DNA from: Candidatus Thorarchaeota archaeon
GTDB lineage: Archaea; Asgardarchaeota; Thorarchaeia; Thorarchaeales; Thorarchaeaceae
DNA: 37,685 nt
Assembly: GCA_016840685.1 (NCBI GenBank)
Contig: JAEORX010000015.1
Span: 1 to 37,685, forward strand
Direction of reading: 5' to 3'
Shown here: in pieces, positions 24,472-32,657 of the stretch
Layout: each line of letters begins with the position of its first letter
Position numbering within the stretch: position 1 is the stretch's first letter
Notes under the pieces: model-generated
Told to the model about the DNA's origin: nothing
The model's input: only the letters and a program-made list of their open reading frames with translations
Databases searched by the model: none
Made by a program: the position numbers and the translations under genes

Positions 24472-27400
24472 GACTCGAAGTAGTCGGTCAGAACAGTCTG
24501 TTCTGACACAAACAGTGAATCTAGTGAAGCCGTGATGAGTCTCAATCGTTCCTGTAGGTATTTATCCAGACCATGTTCTTCGATTATCCTCCTTGTCACT
24601 TCGAGATACTTTGAGATATTCTTCTGCCTGACTGTCAAGGAGAGTTTGCTCCCACAAAGGCAAACTCCCGATAGAGGAATTCTTCTATAGGTCCTTCGAC
24701 ACTTCTGACATTGTGTCTTCTGTGTAGAATACGCTCTCAGGTTTCCTCGAATATCGCGGAAGAAATGATGAGAGAGAACCCTTTCTGCAACATCTCTTGC
24801 ATCAACTGCTGAAATCAGAGTGGCGAGTTTCAGCTGAGCAGTTAGTTTCTCATCCATACTGCCAAGGATTTTGTATCTACTATTCTTGGGACCAATATCG
24901 AAGGATGACGTGATGTGTGTGTAGCCAAATCCCTCATACTGTGCTGCTGAATTCAGTCGTGATGCGATAATATCAACGAGCTTCTCCACATCCTTGGGAG
25001 GTCTTGCTTCAGCCACCATATTGTAGAATTCTGCGGGGTATCGTCTACAGACTTCGATATTGTGACTTTCGTCGTCCACCTCAGTAGGTTTGAGAATGAC
25101 TGAGAGGACTAGAGGCGCATCCATAAGACCCCCCCTCCCGGCTGGGAGATAACTTTTAGAGAAATTGAGAAGCGCATCAAGGACCAAGATTAATGCATCC
25201 TCGTCACCATCGCAATTCCTTCTCTTTGCCGCATGCCAGTAGGGGTGGGCATAACAGACACTTGCATTAGTGAATCCGATAATACGACCAATTATCCCAG
25301 CAGATGTATGGGGGGCGAGACCGATGACCAGCTGACCGATAATGTCCTCCTGTCCACCAAACCCGTAGTACCTGTCTAAACCATATATCTTCTCTAGACA
25401 GTCATCAATGAACCTTCCCACCCGTACGAGATACATTGCACAGTTCTCTGGTACTACGATGTCCTGAACCTTGAGTTCTACAACTTGTTCATCGGAGATG
25501 AGAGGCTCTCCATCCATGTCAGTTATGTAACCCAAATCGTGTAGACGACTGACAGGAGTGCCTATCTCCCTTGGTGTGAAATGTGTTAATGGAGCATCTG
25601 TCGCATCAAAACGGGCGGTCCCATCACGATAGCAGTAGACATCATGTTTGGCTCGTAGAATTCCCTTTCCAAGGTACTCGGGGATCTTATAGTCACTAGT
25701 GAGACCGAGTACTCCTCGGACACCATGTGCCTCAAACTCACTAACCTCGGCCTTAACCCGGTTTAATAGGCCTGTAATATCCACGGGAATATGTTTTGTC
25801 ACTCTTATCAGGTTCACATCATGGCTATATTGACACATTCCTGTGTTTGGATCAACTGGTCGTCCGCAGTCCTCGTGAGAACACCATGGTTGAATATTTG
25901 TGTGAACTCCACATTTTGGGCATCTTGATTCGAAGGTTTCAGATGAACAACTAGGACATACTCGTGAAACCATCTCAAGTTCAACCCCAGGAAGCGATTT
26001 GGATTCAGTATCTTCTTTCCCTTCTTCGAATACATCGATTGTTGAAATATGCTCTATGCTCTTTGCTACTTCTTCAATCCGACGTTCTGTCCCCTTTGTG
26101 CGACCTACAGGAAACAGAGCTTGAACAGGTGGTCTCATCTTTCGTTCTTCTGCTTTCTCTGGTCTACCCATCCGTGCTCCTATAGAGAAACCAATCTTAT
26201 CCATCAATCTTATAGTAGCTACAGAATTCATCAGTTCAAGAGGAGTTGCACCCCTTGGCCTTGCTTCCTTCGTTCCAATCTGTGCAAGGATAGATACCGA
26301 TTCATCGCTAAGTAGAATTTTCTTCTTGTTTGGTGATATCGTGTGGGGTATGGCTGTCTTCTCAAGGAGTTTCTTGTACTCCAGACCAAAAGGGAGAGTC
26401 ATGATAGAGTCCTTGATGGTGCTCTTTTCGAGTAACCACTTTCTCAACATCAGCGTTTCCTCTGAGGTGAGTACATTCCAACGATAGAGATAGAACGGGT
26501 GAAGTGGTATCTTGAGCTTCTTCGCCAGATGTACTGATTGGGCAGCGGTCGGAATATGTGTGAGTGGCGAGTCAATGAAGTGGTTGATATCTTCTGGAGT
26601 CATATCAGATTTGGAGAGATGCTTTGTCAGCGTAGTTGGACTGATTCTAGAAACTGCACGGTCGAGATCGTGTGACCACCATTCTTCACAATACCCTGAG
26701 GGAACAAGTGGGTGATTGTTTTCAAGGAACTCACCAAGGGCAACAAGAATGTCGCCAAGGTAGAGAATCTTCTGGACTTTGCCTTCCATCTTCCTGGCAT
26801 CGTCAGTATTATTGACACGTACAACACTTCCGTCTTTCAGGAGAACGATTGGTCCTTCTATGGAGTCAACAGGAGCAACTATGGATCCCTTTCCAGGTCG
26901 TTCAGTCCGTATGTGTGTACCAGGAGCAAGAAACTCCTCCACTATGTACATGGTCGCTGGATGAATCCCAACGCCAGCAAGACCTGTATTTCGAGACCGG
27001 CCATATCTCAATCTGAATCCACCTATACGTGATGGATGAGAAAATACAGGTCGTCCTCCAATGACATCAGCCAAGTACTCGGATTTCGGTTCAAGTTTCT
27101 TATCGACTGCGTCTTCCTCCTCAGTGGATGCGACCTTTGACATTCTTGAAGCGAGTTCATCAAGCCACTCCCAACCACTGATTTCATTGCTGCTCACAAT
27201 CTTTGCTAGCTTCACAGCCCTTCCAACAACACCATCATTTAGAACTAGTACTGCACCCCCTCGAACTCGGTTCGTTTCGATACGTTCCAAATCTCGACTT
27301 CCTGAAACCTCAAACTCCTCAGTTGGTTCACCGGTCAGCATGATTGGTAATCGTGATGCAGCAAAACGCACCAAATCAGGATAGACGGGGTATTGAAGAT

Positions 27401-28004
27401 GAGCAAACCGTGCATAGAGTTCAACTTCTTCCAGAGCACGTTCAGTCTCCTCTATCGTGGCTTTGAATGTGGGTAGATTTAGCACTTGGCGTACATAATC
27501 AGCCACAAGCACAGTCATGGCGGCCTCAGTTCCACCTGCAGCTCGTATAGGTCCTGCGAGATACAATGCAAGGTATTGATCAGTTCCAGACCCCCGGATT
27601 CGAACCTTGGCAATTCCCTCAAGAGGAGCAGCGGTGATACTCTCAGTGAGAATGGAGAGTGCCACTCGTACAGCCTTGTCCGCAGCCTTCTCGGCATCCT
27701 CAATTCCACCTAGTTTCCCCTCTGCAATCTCTTTAGCAATAGCAAAGGCTACTTCTTCTCGTGAGTTGTGCTCCTGTAGTTCACGAATCCGTTTAGCTAC
27801 GCCTATAGGACCCTCCAGAGTGGCTTCAACTCGCGCTGCAACATCATGAGCGGGAGGAATCTCGACCCTTGTGGTTGGGTCAAATCCTTGCAGTTTTGCA
27901 GTTTCTGCGATGGCGTATAAAGTATGTATCTCTTCATTTAGTGCGGTGAAATACTTATCATAGAAGATACTATGCTCGGGAAGACTCAGGTCAGGTTCGG
28001 TCAC
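24468..28004 (-). CDS. polC: DNA polymerase II (PolD) large subunit DP2
   Basis: DP2 is the catalytic subunit of the archaeal D-family replicative polymerase. The 1178-residue protein shows the N-terminal block YLALYLAGPIRAAGGTEAA, the RIGGFRLRYGRSRNTGLA segment, and the active-site region HPYWHAAKRRNCDGDEDAL with the catalytic aspartates, followed by YLPAGRGGLMDAPLVLS. Two zinc modules are seen, CPSCSSETFESRCPKCG mid-protein and CQKCRRTY...CLCGSKL near the end. The NCDGDED site, a common place for inteins, is uninterrupted. GTG 28004 is the start; no Shine-Dalgarno precedes it, so the message may be leaderless. It diverges from the RPA gene. Confidence 0.96.
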   Translation of the reverse strand: MTEPDLSLPEHSIFYDKYFTALNEEIHTLYAIAETAKLQGFDPTTRVEIPPAHDVAARVEATLEGPIGVAKRIRELQEHNSREEVAFAIAKEIAEGKLGGIEDAEKAADKAVRVALSILTESITAAPLEGIAKVRIRGSGTDQYLALYLAGPIRAAGGTEAAMTVLVADYVRQVLNLPTFKATIEETERALEEVELYARFAHLQYPVYPDLVRFAASRLPIMLTGEPTEEFEVSGSRDLERIETNRVRGGAVLVLNDGVVGRAVKLAKIVSSNEISGWEWLDELASRMSKVASTEEEDAVDKKLEPKSEYLADVIGGRPVFSHPSRIGGFRLRYGRSRNTGLAGVGIHPATMYIVEEFLAPGTHIRTERPGKGSIVAPVDSIEGPIVLLKDGSVVRVNNTDDARKMEGKVQKILYLGDILVALGEFLENNHPLVPSGYCEEWWSHDLDRAVSRISPTTLTKHLSKSDMTPEDINHFIDSPLTHIPTAAQSVHLAKKLKIPLHPFYLYRWNVLTSEETLMLRKWLLEKSTIKDSIMTLPFGLEYKKLLEKTAIPHTISPNKKKILLSDESVSILAQIGTKEARPRGATPLELMNSVATIRLMDKIGFSIGARMGRPEKAEERKMRPPVQALFPVGRTKGTERRIEEVAKSIEHISTIDVFEEGKEDTESKSLPGVELEMVSRVCPSCSSETFESRCPKCGVHTNIQPWCSHEDCGRPVDPNTGMCQYSHDVNLIRVTKHIPVDITGLLNRVKAEVSEFEAHGVRGVLGLTSDYKIPEYLGKGILRAKHDVYCYRDGTARFDATDAPLTHFTPREIGTPVSRLHDLGYITDMDGEPLISDEQVVELKVQDIVVPENCAMYLVRVGRFIDDCLEKIYGLDRYYGFGGQEDIIGQLVIGLAPHTSAGIIGRIIGFTNASVCYAHPYWHAAKRRNCDGDEDALILVLDALLNFSKSYLPAGRGGLMDAPLVLSVILKPTEVDDESHNIEVCRRYPAEFYNMVAEARPPKDVEKLVDIIASRLNSAAQYEGFGYTHITSSFDIGPKNSRYKILGSMDEKLTAQLKLATLISAVDARDVAERVLSHHFFRDIRGNLRAYSTQKTQCQKCRRTYRRIPLSGVCLCGSKLSLTVRQKNISKYLEVTRRIIEEHGLDKYLQERLRLITASLDSLFVSEQTVLTDYFES

Positions 28005-28021
28005 AACAAATCAGTATGTGT

Positions 28022-28033
28022 CTATCATGATAG
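28022..28033. promoter_or_regulatory. 12-bp perfect palindrome in the DP2/RPA divergent promoter
   Basis: CTATCATGATAG is a perfect palindrome 18 nt upstream of the DP2 start. It lies between a TATA-like AAAATACA (about 28042-28035, minus strand) and the expected DP2 transcription start. A second inverted repeat, GTGTAT...ATACAC (about 28033-28058), overlaps its edge. Both would suit a repressor site, but no regulator is identified. Confidence 0.4.
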
Positions 28034-28098
28034 TGTATTTTGTGTTTCGCTTGATACACACTAGAAATTCTCCAAGCTCGTACTCACTGAGGATATTA

Positions 28099-28106
28099 CT
28101 TTAAAG
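28099..28106 (+). promoter_or_regulatory. TATA box of the RPA gene
   Basis: CTTTAAAG lies only 10 nt before ATG 28116, too close for that codon to be on the mRNA. It is about 65 nt before TTG 28167, which has GGTGA 5 nt upstream. This decides the RPA start. Confidence 0.6.
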
Positions 28107-28166
28107 CAGCTGGACATGACCATACAACAGCCTACGTCACCACATAGGCAATGGAAGGTGACCCAC

Positions 28167-29954
28167 TTGCTTACTCTTGAGGAAACAATCGAACTAATTC
28201 TGAAACACAAGCCAGATTATGAACGCAAAGACATTCTTGCAATGATTGAGGAGAAAAGGGAGGAGCTTGGACGAGAGGTAATCAACGACGAGTCTGCTTC
28301 GATGATTGTGGCTAGAGAGCTAGGAGTTGATCTTCATCAAATCTCGCCCAAAGCACGTCAAAGAGTTGAGGACATAACAGAAGCTACCCGAAATGTGGCA
28401 CTCACAGCCAAAGTGGTCAACATAGGCACTGTCAGAACCTTCTCTAGGAAAGATGGTGGAGGAGAGGGAAGAGTAGCGAACATAGTTGTTTCAGATGAAA
28501 CGGGCAGCATAAGAGTGGTCCTATGGGATGATCTTACAAATGCTATTTCTGAGGATGCTGTTTCAGTTGGAGATGTCATTCAGCTGCGAGGGGCCTATGT
28601 CAAGAGAGGCCTTGGAGATGCACTGGAACTGAACTTGGGAAGACTGGCACAGATTAGGGTCCTCGAGGATTACGAAATCGATGATCTTGGTGTTGACTTT
28701 GGTGACTCTGCAACTGAAGATCAGAAGATATCTGACCTCAAGGAGGGCCTCTTCAATGTCAGTCTTAAGGTCAAGATTCAAAGAGTGTTCCGACTGTCCA
28801 CATTCACAAGACAGAGGGATGGTTCTGAGGGTAAGGTTCTCAGCATCATTGGAGCCGATGAAACTGGTGCAGTCAGGCTGGTTTTTTGGGATGACAAGGC
28901 CGCAGAGATGGAGGATGCAGAGGAAGGTGAGATCATCCACCTCAGGGGAGTAAACACAAGATTGAATCGTGATGGTTCTGAGGTGGAGGTACACATCGGA
29001 CGAGCTGCTTCTATTGTTCGGAATCTCAAGGAGAAAATAGATGCAGTGGATGTAGAAACGTCCAGAGAGGTGTCAGAACCCCTTGGAATGAAAGAGATTA
29101 TTGACCTCACAACAGGGATGTGGGATGTAGACATAGAGGGGAAGGTTGTGACGGTTTATGACACGACTGACTTCACGACCAAGGACGGAAGAGATGGACG
29201 TGTCAAGAATATCATTCTTGCTGACAGGTCGGGTAAGACTCGGGTCACTTTTTGGAATGATGATGTCGACAAGATAGAAGATATCAAGGAAGAAGACATC
29301 ATCAAAATCCTTCATGGTTATGTGAAGGAGGGATTTAGAGGAGGTGTCGAATTCCAGGTAGGCCGTAAGGCTGAGATTCAAATTAACCCCAAAGGATCTA
29401 AGCTCAAGAACTTAGATGTGTCACAGGTGTCTGTCCAACCAATGGCTAAGGCTTCACGGTTTCTTATTGGGGACATAGATGACACAATGGAGGGGAAAAG
29501 CGTAGAAATATGCGGCATTGTTGTGAACCTGAGTCAATCAATATCTCCAATCTATCAGGCATGTCCGAGTTGCAGCAAGAAGCTAGATGAGTTGGATGAT
29601 GGATATGTCTGCAAATCCTGTGGAAAAATCGATAAACCAGAACCGAGGATGCTTTACAAGGTATCAGTAGATGATGGCTCAGGATCTATCAGAGTCACAC
29701 TCTTTGGAAAAGTCGGAGAGGAACTACTTCAGATGACTGCAGAGGAAGCCAATGAGATGATAAAGAAGACCGGAAAAGGAGAACAGCCACTGATTGAAAA
29801 TGCGGACAAGGTCATTGGGAAGTATATTGCAGTATATGGTCGTGTGAAGAAGTTCAGAGATTCGTTTGACCTTTCAGCAAGTGGTTTCGAGTTTGCAGAC
29901 CCTGTAAGAGAGATTAAAAGAATGAAGGAAGAAATCCAGAAAGAGGTGGGTTGA
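28167..29954 (+). CDS. rpa: Replication protein A (single-stranded DNA-binding), multi-OB with zinc finger
   Basis: The protein (595 residues from TTG 28167; 612 if ATG 28116 were used) has a helical N-terminus (TIELILKHKPDYERKDIL). Three tandem OB folds follow, each with the repeated pattern V-x-x-I/V...F-T/S-x-K/R-D-G...G-R/K-V...I-x-x-x-D-E/R-T/S-G-x-x-R-V-x-F/L-W-x-D. The fourth OB fold is zinc-containing (CPSCSKKL...YVCKSCGK), as in RPA70 domain C. It coats single-stranded DNA in replication and repair. The start choice rests on the TATA position at 28099-28106 and on GGTGA at 28157-28161. It is divergent from the PolD large subunit. Confidence 0.93.
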   Translation: MLTLEETIELILKHKPDYERKDILAMIEEKREELGREVINDESASMIVARELGVDLHQISPKARQRVEDITEATRNVALTAKVVNIGTVRTFSRKDGGGEGRVANIVVSDETGSIRVVLWDDLTNAISEDAVSVGDVIQLRGAYVKRGLGDALELNLGRLAQIRVLEDYEIDDLGVDFGDSATEDQKISDLKEGLFNVSLKVKIQRVFRLSTFTRQRDGSEGKVLSIIGADETGAVRLVFWDDKAAEMEDAEEGEIIHLRGVNTRLNRDGSEVEVHIGRAASIVRNLKEKIDAVDVETSREVSEPLGMKEIIDLTTGMWDVDIEGKVVTVYDTTDFTTKDGRDGRVKNIILADRSGKTRVTFWNDDVDKIEDIKEEDIIKILHGYVKEGFRGGVEFQVGRKAEIQINPKGSKLKNLDVSQVSVQPMAKASRFLIGDIDDTMEGKSVEICGIVVNLSQSISPIYQACPSCSKKLDELDDGYVCKSCGKIDKPEPRMLYKVSVDDGSGSIRVTLFGKVGEELLQMTAEEANEMIKKTGKGEQPLIENADKVIGKYIAVYGRVKKFRDSFDLSASGFEFADPVREIKRMKEEIQKEVG

Positions 29955-30011
29955 AACTAGGCTCTTTCACCGCAATCTGTCAGATATAGCAGATTGTTCA
30001 TATTATTCGTG

Positions 30012-30019
30012 TTTATAAT
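30012..30019 (+). promoter_or_regulatory. TATA box for the small hypothetical gene at 30045
   Basis: TTTATAAT is centred about 29 nt before ATG 30045, the spacing expected for a nearly leaderless mRNA. Confidence 0.5.
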
Positions 30020-30044
30020 CGACGGTGCTTTGATATTATATGCA

Positions 30045-30317
30045 ATGAGTCCTGTTCGAATGGTTATTGCAGAGCGAAATTACCTTAGGGGTGTTCTTAG
30101 AGCCTTCTTAGAGGGCAAGAAGAATCAAAACTATGTCATAGGTTGTTTTAGAAATGTACCTATTTCAATATTCGATGAAATAGCACAAGAGCTTTCTCAG
30201 TACTCTGATACTCTTCGTTTTGGACAACTGTATAAAATAAGGAAAAAGCTACTGCAAAATCTACAGAATCGAGAAGAGAAGACCCGTTGGAGTCCTTGGG
30301 CGATTGGAAAATACTAA
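30045..30317 (+). CDS. Small basic protein of unknown function
   Basis: From ATG 30045 the frame encodes 90 residues, rich in Arg and Lys and predicted mostly helical (ERNYLRGVLRAFLEGKK, FDEIAQELSQYSDTLRFGQLYKIRKKLLQNLQNR). The frame is open to a TTG at 29994, but the TATA box lies inside that extension, so ATG 30045 is preferred. I do not recognise the family. It stands between the RPA gene and the convergent cysteine desulfurase. No motif suggests an enzyme. Confidence 0.45.
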   Translation: MSPVRMVIAERNYLRGVLRAFLEGKKNQNYVIGCFRNVPISIFDEIAQELSQYSDTLRFGQLYKIRKKLLQNLQNREEKTRWSPWAIGKY

Positions 30318-30332
30318 TCAGTTATTGACACT

Positions 30333-31574
30333 CTACTTGCTAGCTTCAATGAGTGTTTCTATTCCAGATAGAAAGCTGGATACATCCTCACGGTTGTTGT
30401 ACAAATAGAAACTAGCTCTTACTGTACCTTTCTTTGGATCGATGCCCATCTGATAATGAAAGGGTCCAACACAGTGCCAGCCGCTACGGACCATGATATT
30501 GAATTCATCATTCAAGAATGTGGCTACATCATGTGCAGAAGAGACCGTGTCTACATTGAACGTAACCAACCCTGTCTTGATGGAAATATCATTGGTTCCC
30601 AAGATATGGACATGCTCCATGTCAGAGAGTCTTTTTAGAGCCACTTCAAGCAATGAACGTTCGTGCTTCTCAATCTCGCTCATTCCAATGGCTTGAAGAT
30701 AGTCTGCTGCTGCACCAGCTCCAATAGCACCAGCATAGTTCTGTAGCCCAGCTTCGAACTTCTCTGGTGGAGGAAGATACTCAGGGAGTATTTCGCCGTT
30801 CTCAAAACGGACGTCACTTACAGTGTCTCCACCATAGAAGCACATGTTCATAGACTTAAGATGTTCCAGCTTGCCATATAGAACGCCCATCCCGGTTGGT
30901 CCACACATCTTATGAACAGATATGGCAGAAAAATCAACGTCAAGATCCTGAACATCAAGTGGATGATGTGGAGCATACTGAGCGTCATCGCTTATAACCA
31001 GAGCCCCACGGTCATGTGCAATTTCAACAATCTCTTTCATCGGAGCAACAGTACCAGTCACATTAGAAGAGTGAACAACCGATATCATGCTCGTGTTTCT
31101 GTCGACCGCCTTCTTCCAGTCTTCGATGTCAAAAGTGCCATCTGGTAGCGCCTTGACAATCTCAGTCTTCAGACCATCTCGCCGAGCCCGTTCCACAAAG
31201 GGGAGCGAACCACTGTGATGTTCCAGAGATGTAGTAATGATCTTTGACCCTTTTGGCAGTTTTACTGCACTTGCAACAATGTTCAATGACTCAGTGGCGT
31301 TCCTGGTCCAGATACATTCTGAATCATCAGAAGCATTTAGGAATTTTCTGAACTTGCGTCTCGCTTCACTATATGCATTGGAAGCCTCTTCCCCGAATTT
31401 ATGGATGCTTCTTCCTCCGCATGCAGGGTAGCACTCATAGTACTCATTCATGGCATCGATTACCTGTCTGGGTTTGAGTGCCATACATGCACTGTCCAAA
31501 TATACTACTGGACGACCGTTTATGGTACGTTCAAGGGCAGGGAAGTCGTTTCTAATCTTGGTCCAGTTCACCAT
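30333..31574 (-). CDS. sufS: Cysteine desulfurase (SufS/CsdA type)
   Basis: This PLP enzyme removes sulfur from cysteine for Fe-S cluster or thiolation pathways. Counted from ATG 31574 the Schiff-base lysine is K222 in SVHKMCGPTGMG, with the PLP aspartate in SDDAQYAPHH. The persulfide cysteine is C368 in RSGWHCVGP, corresponding to the R-S-G-x-H-C signature of the SufS branch. Other blocks are YLDSACMALKP, WTRNATESLNIVA and EHHSGSLPF. The frame is open to 31601, overlapping the upstream gene; a TTG at 31583 with GGTGA close by is a second candidate start. The small winged-helix gene upstream is probably cotranscribed. Confidence 0.92.
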   Translation of the reverse strand: MVNWTKIRNDFPALERTINGRPVVYLDSACMALKPRQVIDAMNEYYECYPACGGRSIHKFGEEASNAYSEARRKFRKFLNASDDSECIWTRNATESLNIVASAVKLPKGSKIITTSLEHHSGSLPFVERARRDGLKTEIVKALPDGTFDIEDWKKAVDRNTSMISVVHSSNVTGTVAPMKEIVEIAHDRGALVISDDAQYAPHHPLDVQDLDVDFSAISVHKMCGPTGMGVLYGKLEHLKSMNMCFYGGDTVSDVRFENGEILPEYLPPPEKFEAGLQNYAGAIGAGAAADYLQAIGMSEIEKHERSLLEVALKRLSDMEHVHILGTNDISIKTGLVTFNVDTVSSAHDVATFLNDEFNIMVRSGWHCVGPFHYQMGIDPKKGTVRASFYLYNNREDVSSFLSGIETLIEASK

Positions 31575-31579
31575 GCTGA

Positions 31580-31813
31580 TCAATCCTTCACCAGTTGCCA
31601 CCGGTAACCTCCCTTGCCGAACTTCTTCGAGATCAAACCCATTTGCACTAGTTGATTCGCAGCAGCCACAAAGGCATCACCACCTGCGCAATCTGTGCAG
31701 AAATCGGCAAATTCGTCAGTGCTAGCAATCTCAAGTATCTCTGTGGTTGTCAATGCACCAGCGCTTGCAAGAATCCTGAGAACACACTGTGCGTTTTTTG
31801 AGAGGTCTGACAT
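31580..31813 (-). CDS. Small winged-helix-like protein upstream of the cysteine desulfurase
   Basis: From ATG 31813 the protein has 77 residues: helices (NAQCVLRILASAGALTTTEILEIAS), a CTDC pair, a longer helix (AFVAAANQLVQMGLISKKFG) and a C-terminal wing (GGYRWQLVKD). This is the shape of a compact winged helix, possibly with metal or redox sensing through CxxC. A TTG at 31879 would extend it, but a TATA-like GATTTAAGC at about 31888-31895 is too close to that codon. It could regulate the desulfurase that follows 5 nt downstream; this is inference from position. Confidence 0.55.
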   Translation of the reverse strand: MSDLSKNAQCVLRILASAGALTTTEILEIASTDEFADFCTDCAGGDAFVAAANQLVQMGLISKKFGKGGYRWQLVKD

Positions 31814-31973
31814 GATTGGCTGAAGCGGGGAAATTGACAATATGAAGCCTTCGTAATAGGCTTGAAAGTCATTCAACAAAACGCTTAAATCAATACCTGA
31901 GCCGGAGAGCCCGCTCTATTTCTTTCGGGGCTACTGCTCTGACATGTGAGAAATAGGTAAAGGGTGAAACTTC

Positions 31974-32225
31974 ATGGGACGACGACGAAGACAGAAAGTA
32001 CGGAGACGACCACAGAAACGCATTCCAGACGTGTATCCGTGTCCTGACTGTGGCAATACTGCTATCAAGATTGAACTCTATCGGGACAATGCGATGGCCA
32101 TAGTGAAGTGTGGTTCTTGTGGGCTAGAGATGACCGTTGATGAAGTCAACCCACTGACCGAACCAGTAGACATCTATGGGTCATTCATTGATAGATTCTA
32201 TGAGGGTCGAAAAGCAGAGGTCTGA
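31974..32225 (+). CDS. elf1: Transcription elongation factor Elf1 (ELOF1 family)
   Basis: The 83-residue protein starts MGRRRRQKVRRRPQK, the basic tail that contacts DNA in eukaryotic Elf1. It then has a zinc ribbon with C23/C26 (YPCPDCGN) and C46/C49 (VKCGSCG), and the diagnostic NPLTEPVDIYGSFIDRFYEG, matching the L-x-E-P-V-D-V/I-Y-x-x-x-I-D signature of ELOF1. It rides on RNA polymerase near the downstream DNA. ATG 31974 lies 6 nt after GGGTGA. Homologues are known in several archaeal groups, so this is a shared archaeal-eukaryotic factor. Confidence 0.93.
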   Translation: MGRRRRQKVRRRPQKRIPDVYPCPDCGNTAIKIELYRDNAMAIVKCGSCGLEMTVDEVNPLTEPVDIYGSFIDRFYEGRKAEV

Positions 32226-32255
32226 AAGCAGTACATCATCCAATATTCAGCAATC

Positions 32256-32263
32256 GTTATAAG
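32256..32263 (+). promoter_or_regulatory. TATA box of the microprotein-Lhr operon
   Basis: GTTATAAG is centred about 33 nt before ATG 32293. CGGAGGA (32275-32281) between them can serve as a Shine-Dalgarno sequence at a slightly long spacing. Confidence 0.6.
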
Positions 32264-32292
32264 CGGACACAGTCGGAGGACACAAGATTTTG

Positions 32293-32409
32293 ATGCAGAA
32301 CATTGAGACCTTCATAACCATCGTCTTCATTCTACTTGCTGCAATGGGAGTTCTAGCAATCATTCTTACGATGGGCTACATGGTCTATGGTGAGGAAGAA
32401 GAGGAATAG
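32293..32409 (+). CDS. 38-residue single-pass membrane microprotein
   Basis: The frame runs from ATG 32293 to TAG 32407-32409 and encodes a short polar start (MQNIET), one hydrophobic helix of about 24 residues (FITIVFILLAAMGVLAIILTMG) and an acidic tail ending GEEEEE. A TATA box 33 nt upstream and a purine-rich GGAGGA support real expression. The coiled-coil gene begins 17 nt downstream. No family is recognised. Confidence 0.6.
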   Translation: MQNIETFITIVFILLAAMGVLAIILTMGYMVYGEEEEE

Positions 32410-32426
32410 ACCACGGGTTGTTTCCA

Positions 32427-32657
32427 ATGACAAGCTCACTAGTACGCACTGCTTTTGAGACGGTAGCGCCTCATATTTCCAATCTTGAAGAAATGAAGAG
32501 GCTTGTTAATGAGATTGAGAAGATCTCTGAATCTCTTGATTCTGTGATTCATGAATTGGAAACAAGAATGGATAATGCAGAAGTCACCTTCAGGACTGAT
32601 ATACGCATCTTGATTAATGAGTGTCGACACCTTGGGAAAAGGACGACACACAGATGA
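32427..32657 (+). CDS. Short coiled-coil protein coupled to the Lhr helicase
   Basis: From ATG 32427 the 76-residue protein is helical with heptad character (NLEEMKRLVNEIEKISESLDSVIHELETRMDNAE), followed by RTDIRILINECRHLGKRTTHR. Its stop overlaps the Lhr start as ATGA (32654-32657), a typical sign of translational coupling. It could be a helicase partner, though only the coupling argues for it. A TTG at 32418 gives three extra residues. Family not recognised. Confidence 0.6.
   Translation: MTSSLVRTAFETVAPHISNLEEMKRLVNEIEKISESLDSVIHELETRMDNAEVTFRTDIRILINECRHLGKRTTHR

Noticed and set aside
24468-28004. Possible intein in the PolD large subunit
   Set aside because: The usual insertion site NCDGDED is continuous and the length of 1178 residues is normal for an intein-free DP2.
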